Below the pieces are notes generated by a model, which was not told the origin of the DNA, made no database searches, and saw only the letters and a list, made by a program, of their open reading frames with translations. Below are positions 5,637 through 6,026 of a DNA stretch of 6,026 nucleotides, one piece after another. Origin of the DNA: CAYRZF01 sp964428805. GTDB lineage: Bacteria; Methylomirabilota; Methylomirabilia; Rokubacteriales; CSP1-6. The number at the start of each line of letters is the position of its first letter. The stretch's first letter is position 1. A program made the position numbers and the translations under genes. Where the stretch lies: the NCBI GenBank assembly GCA_964428805.1, contig CAYRZF010000110.1, positions 1 to 6,026 of the forward strand. The letters run 5' to 3'.

Positions 5637-5906
5637 TCAGGCCTTGAAGACGACGACCGTCGCGCCCCAGCCGCCCCGCTCCTGGGGAGCATCGAAGAAG
5701 CGCGCCACCAGGGGGTGACCGGCCAGCACCGATTGGACCACGGCGCGCTGGACCCCAGTCCCGCGCCCGTGGATCAGCCTCACCTCCCGAAACCTGCGCG
5801 CGTGGGCCGCTCGGAGATATTCCTCCACCACTGCGGGAATGTCTCCGGGCGCGAAGGCGTGGAGGTCCAGCGAGTCCTCAACCGGGAGAACGACCGGCTC
5901 GTCCAT
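5637..5906 (-). CDS. Small stand-alone Smr-domain protein
   Basis: 89 residues consisting almost entirely of one Smr (small MutS-related) domain. The hallmark motifs are present: LDLHAF (13-18) near the N-terminus and HGRGTG (46-51) followed by VQRAV, with a C-terminal FFDAPQERGGWGATVVVF strand segment. Smr domains bind nucleic acid and many are nucleases; in MutS2 and other bacterial Smr proteins they act on branched DNA or on mRNA of collided ribosomes. The role of this short cytoplasmic version is not known. ATG 5906 is chosen over the adjacent GTG at 5909 because MDEPVVLP is a natural start. There is no strong SD; the upstream gene stops at TAG 5913-5911, leaving four bases (AGTG), so translation is probably coupled to it. 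Confidence 0.9.
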   Translation of the reverse strand: MDEPVVLPVEDSLDLHAFAPGDIPAVVEEYLRAAHARRFREVRLIHGRGTGVQRAVVQSVLAGHPLVARFFDAPQERGGWGATVVVFKA

Positions 5907-5910
5907 CACT

Positions 5911-6026
5911 CTAAAGGCGCGGTCCCGCGAGGAGGTGCTTCTGCCAGTGCTGGAAGCTCAGGAGATCCTCTCCCGAGAACTTGCACTGTCAGAAGGTGGC
6001 CGCGCGCTCGAAGAAGGCGACGTCCA
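5911..6026 (-). CDS. 3' end of a probable selenoprotein (in-frame TGA read as Sec), 5' end outside window
   Basis: The frame entering from the right edge reads DVAFFERAATF, then TGA (5991-5989), then QCKFSGEDLLSFQHWQKH, LLAGPRL and TAG at 5913-5911. Both sides of the TGA look coding: all 11 codons before it and about 20 of the 25 after it end in G or C, and the frame stops four bases before the Smr start, as in an operon. A long hairpin with an AGGAU apical loop starts directly after the TGA, as expected for bacterial selenocysteine insertion. The product would place Sec 26 residues from the C-terminus in a Sec-Gln-Cys motif, which suggests redox chemistry. I do not recognise the family. Alternatives are a TGG-to-TGA error or mutation (Trp), or a pseudogene. 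The selAB/selC/selD genes needed for Sec are not in the window. Confidence 0.6.
5945..5988 (-). promoter_or_regulatory. Candidate bacterial SECIS hairpin
   Basis: In mRNA sense, starting at the base after the TGA: CAGTGC pairs with GCACTG (6 bp), AAG with CTT (3 bp, CCA bulge on the 3' side), CTC with GAG (3 bp, TT bulge on the 5' side) and GGGAG with CTCCT (5 bp with one G-U). This gives 17 pairs and a five-base apical loop AGGAU at 5969-5965. Nineteen bases separate the TGA from the loop. Bacterial SECIS elements lie immediately after the UGA within the coding region and need a G in the first positions of the apical loop; Escherichia coli fdhF has AGGUCU about 17 bases after its UGA. The hairpin is not followed by a T-tract, so it is not an intrinsic terminator. 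Confidence 0.6.

Noticed and set aside
5618..5641. CCTGA...TCAGG inverted repeat across the two convergent stop codons as a bidirectional terminator
   Set aside because: Only five pairs with a 14-base loop and no T-tract; too weak to call.
5945..5988. Hairpin after the TGA as an intrinsic terminator of the upstream gene
   Set aside because: No T-tract follows, coding-like sequence continues through it in frame, and the Smr gene follows immediately in the same direction.

Overview
The window is a high-GC bacterial segment with dense gene packing, good Shine-Dalgarno (SD) sites and strong G/C preference at third codon positions. The gene types (2-oxoacid:ferredoxin oxidoreductase gamma-like subunit, PdxS/PdxT vitamin B6 pathway, MocR regulator, probable selenoprotein) suggest an uncultured soil or subsurface lineage such as NC10/Methylomirabilota-Rokubacteria or a deltaproteobacterial relative. 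That placement is an impression from protein style and is low confidence.

Left part, minus strand, reading right to left: a MocR/PdxR-type regulator (4510-2987), pdxS (2949-2068), pdxT (2065-1484) and a two-SIS-domain sugar isomerase-like protein without a glutaminase domain (1465-380). Gaps are 37, 2 and 18 bases, so this looks like one operon for pyridoxal 5'-phosphate (PLP) synthesis led by its own regulator. After a 123-base gap carrying a possible promoter and an 11-base palindrome, a 2-oxoacid:ferredoxin oxidoreductase gamma-like gene starts at 256 and leaves the window on the left.

Middle part, plus strand: divergent from the regulator is a 244-residue protein (4635-5369) with a caspase/CHAT-like arrangement (His77 in SHG, Cys113 in GACDF). 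It is followed by a 62-residue uncharacterised protein (5434-5622). A 14-codon in-frame open stretch lies directly after the TAG stop of the caspase-like gene.

Right end, minus strand: an Smr-domain protein (5906-5637) is preceded, four bases upstream, by the 3' end of a gene entering from the right edge. That gene has an in-frame TGA at 5991-5989 with coding-like sequence on both sides. Right after the TGA lies a long hairpin whose apical loop is AGGAU, as expected of a bacterial SECIS element. I read it as an unrecognised selenoprotein with a Sec-Gln-Cys motif, and consider it the most interesting signal in the window.
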